Origin: Brachybacterium sp. UMB0905
Lineage (GTDB): Bacteria; Actinomycetota; Actinomycetes; Actinomycetales; Dermabacteraceae
Direction of reading: 5' to 3'
DNA: 64,000 nucleotides
Assembly: GCF_002871795.1 (NCBI RefSeq)
Contig: NZ_PNHL01000010.1
Location: 1 to 64,000, forward strand
The notes under the pieces were generated by a model that worked only from the letters and a program-made list of their open reading frames with translations, was not told the origin of the DNA and made no database searches. Below, one piece after another: positions 62,874 through 64,000 of this stretch. The stretch's first letter is position 1. Each line of letters starts with the position of its first letter. Both the position numbers and the translations under genes were made by a program.

Positions 62874-64000
62874 TCACGCCGGGACGGTGAGCGCGCAGTC
62901 CCGCGTGAACCCGGTGTCCAGATCCCGCAGGCGCACGCTGATCACCCCGGACGCATCCACCCGGTAGGTCTCCTCGATCTGTGGGCCCTCAGCACGGCGC
63001 TCCACCGCGGTCATGCGCAGCTGCGCCTCGTCCGCTCCCTGCAGCGCCGGGTCGAAGGGGAACAGCACCTCGGCGTGGGGGATAAGGTCACCCTGCGGGT
63101 CCTGCCCCTGCCCGGTGTGCTCCACGAACCGGAACCAGCCCAGGTTGTGGGCGGCTCGGTAACGGCGCACCACCGCGACCTCGCCGCTCGGCGGCAACGG
63201 GGTGTCCTCGCCGAGCAGCGGATCCAGCACCATGCGTCGTCCCGCCTCCGCCTCACGGAACACGCCGAGGGAGCGCGAGAGTCGATCCTGCAGGTGCATG
63301 CCCGCCTCCGGGTCCGCGGCGATCGCCAGCCCGATCGCAGTGGAGGCCGAGGGGTAGGGGGAGCGGTGAACGCGCCGCCCGAACCGCTCACGCAGCATCC
63401 GCGGCACCAGCGGCAGCGCCGAGCTGCCACCCACCAGGTAGATCCCCGCGACGGCGGAGTCCGGGCCGAGCTGTCCCACCAGCTGCTCCATCGCCTGCAG
63501 TGAGCGCTCCACGAGCGGGGCGACCGCCTCCCGGACCGCGTCCACCGGGAGGATCACCCCGTCCTCCCCGCAGGCCTCGATGCCCGGGTCGATGAACAGC
63601 CGACGGGTCTGCGCGGTCAGGGACTCCTTGGCCTCCCGGCAGGCCTCCAGCAGGCGCGCCTGTGCAGCGACGGAGAGCTCCTCAGCGCGTATTCCGGTGT
63701 GCTCCAGCACCAGGTCCGCGAGCGCCTGGTCGATGTCCTCGCCGCCCAGCCGGTTCACGCCCACGCTGCCGAGCACCGTGTGCGTGGACCCGTCGGACTC
63801 CACGAGCGAGGCATCGAAGGTGCCGCCGCCCAGGTCGTAGACCGCCACCTGGGTGCGGCGGGAGTTCAGGGTGCCGCCGTGACGGTGGGTGTACTCGAAA
63901 CCTGCGGCGGAGGGCTCGTTGAGCATCGCGAGCACCGTGAACCCGGCGCGCCGGAACGCCTCCAGGGTGAGCATCCGCTGCGTGGTGTGCGCATGGGCTG
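62874..64000 (-). CDS. Hsp70-family ATPase (partial, 5' end outside window)
   Basis: The C-terminal 375 residues of a DnaK-like actin-fold ATPase are visible. TTQRMLTLEAFRRAGFTVLA and NEPSAAGFEY are near the visible start. YDLGGGTFDASLVE (phosphate-binding 2), GVNRLGGEDID and VAGIYLVGGSSALPLVPRML (adenosine motif) follow. The end lacks the normal substrate-binding domain of about 200 residues and instead has a shorter beta-rich tail, so it is a divergent actinobacterial Hsp70 relative rather than DnaK itself. The frame continues in phase to the window edge. Confidence 0.88.
   Translation of the reverse strand, partial: AHAHTTQRMLTLEAFRRAGFTVLAMLNEPSAAGFEYTHRHGGTLNSRRTQVAVYDLGGGTFDASLVESDGSTHTVLGSVGVNRLGGEDIDQALADLVLEHTGIRAEELSVAAQARLLEACREAKESLTAQTRRLFIDPGIEACGEDGVILPVDAVREAVAPLVERSLQAMEQLVGQLGPDSAVAGIYLVGGSSALPLVPRMLRERFGRRVHRSPYPSASTAIGLAIAADPEAGMHLQDRLSRSLGVFREAEAGRRMVLDPLLGEDTPLPPSGEVAVVRRYRAAHNLGWFRFVEHTGQGQDPQGDLIPHAEVLFPFDPALQGADEAQLRMTAVERRAEGPQIEETYRVDASGVISVRLRDLDTGFTRDCALTVPA

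Overview
The window is high-GC actinobacterial DNA. Base composition, short intergenic gaps, many GTG starts, Tat/lipobox export signals and gene content fit Brachybacterium or a close relative in the Dermabacteraceae. That assignment is an inference from gene content, with no marker gene behind it. I see no tRNA, rRNA or CRISPR array.

Layout. 0-9 kb is mixed accessory DNA: a transposase tail, an MFS exporter, a HepT-MntA toxin-antitoxin pair, a truncated RpiB-like isomerase, and an unknown two-copy gene family flanking a Panacea-domain gene. One copy of that family and the Panacea gene each carry an in-frame amber codon. 9.1-20.1 kb is a defence operon on the minus strand: a type ISP restriction-modification enzyme, an McrB-like AAA+ GTPase, McrC and a small unknown protein. 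mcrC is split by an IS1634/IS1549-type element that is bracketed by exact 70-bp direct repeats. 20.2-33.5 kb carries an exonuclease-BRCT protein, a MalY/PatB-like lyase, a DUF4143 ATPase with four 23-bp tandem repeats in front of it, a D-serine-dehydratase-like enzyme, secreted or lipoprotein genes, a LacI regulator with a prolyl aminopeptidase, a DUF559 protein flanked by two copies of a 75-bp palindromic repeat, and a formylglycine-generating enzyme.

33.7-61.9 kb is the most coherent part and looks like a wall-polysaccharide scavenging locus. It encodes NamZ (DUF1343) and NagZ (GH3) for peptidoglycan, three DUF4185 (GH183-type, endo-D-arabinanase) proteins, and two DUF2961 (GH172-type, exo-furanosidase) proteins. 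It also has two CUT1 sugar importers without their ATPases, one complete CUT2 (RbsABC-like) importer, a five-bladed-propeller glycosidase, a fucose/D-arabinose isomerase and a LacI regulator. Eight short CG-centred palindromes of the AANCGNTT type lie in front of nearly all of these units and probably form one LacI regulon. My inference is that exported enzymes cut the D-arabinan of mycobacterial or corynebacterial cell walls, the importers bring in the fragments, and D-arabinose is isomerised to D-ribulose.

61.9-64 kb holds an aldo/keto reductase and an Hsp70-family protein that runs off the end. A theme across the window is recent gene damage: four single in-frame stop codons, two one-base frameshifts, an IS insertion and several truncated remnants.
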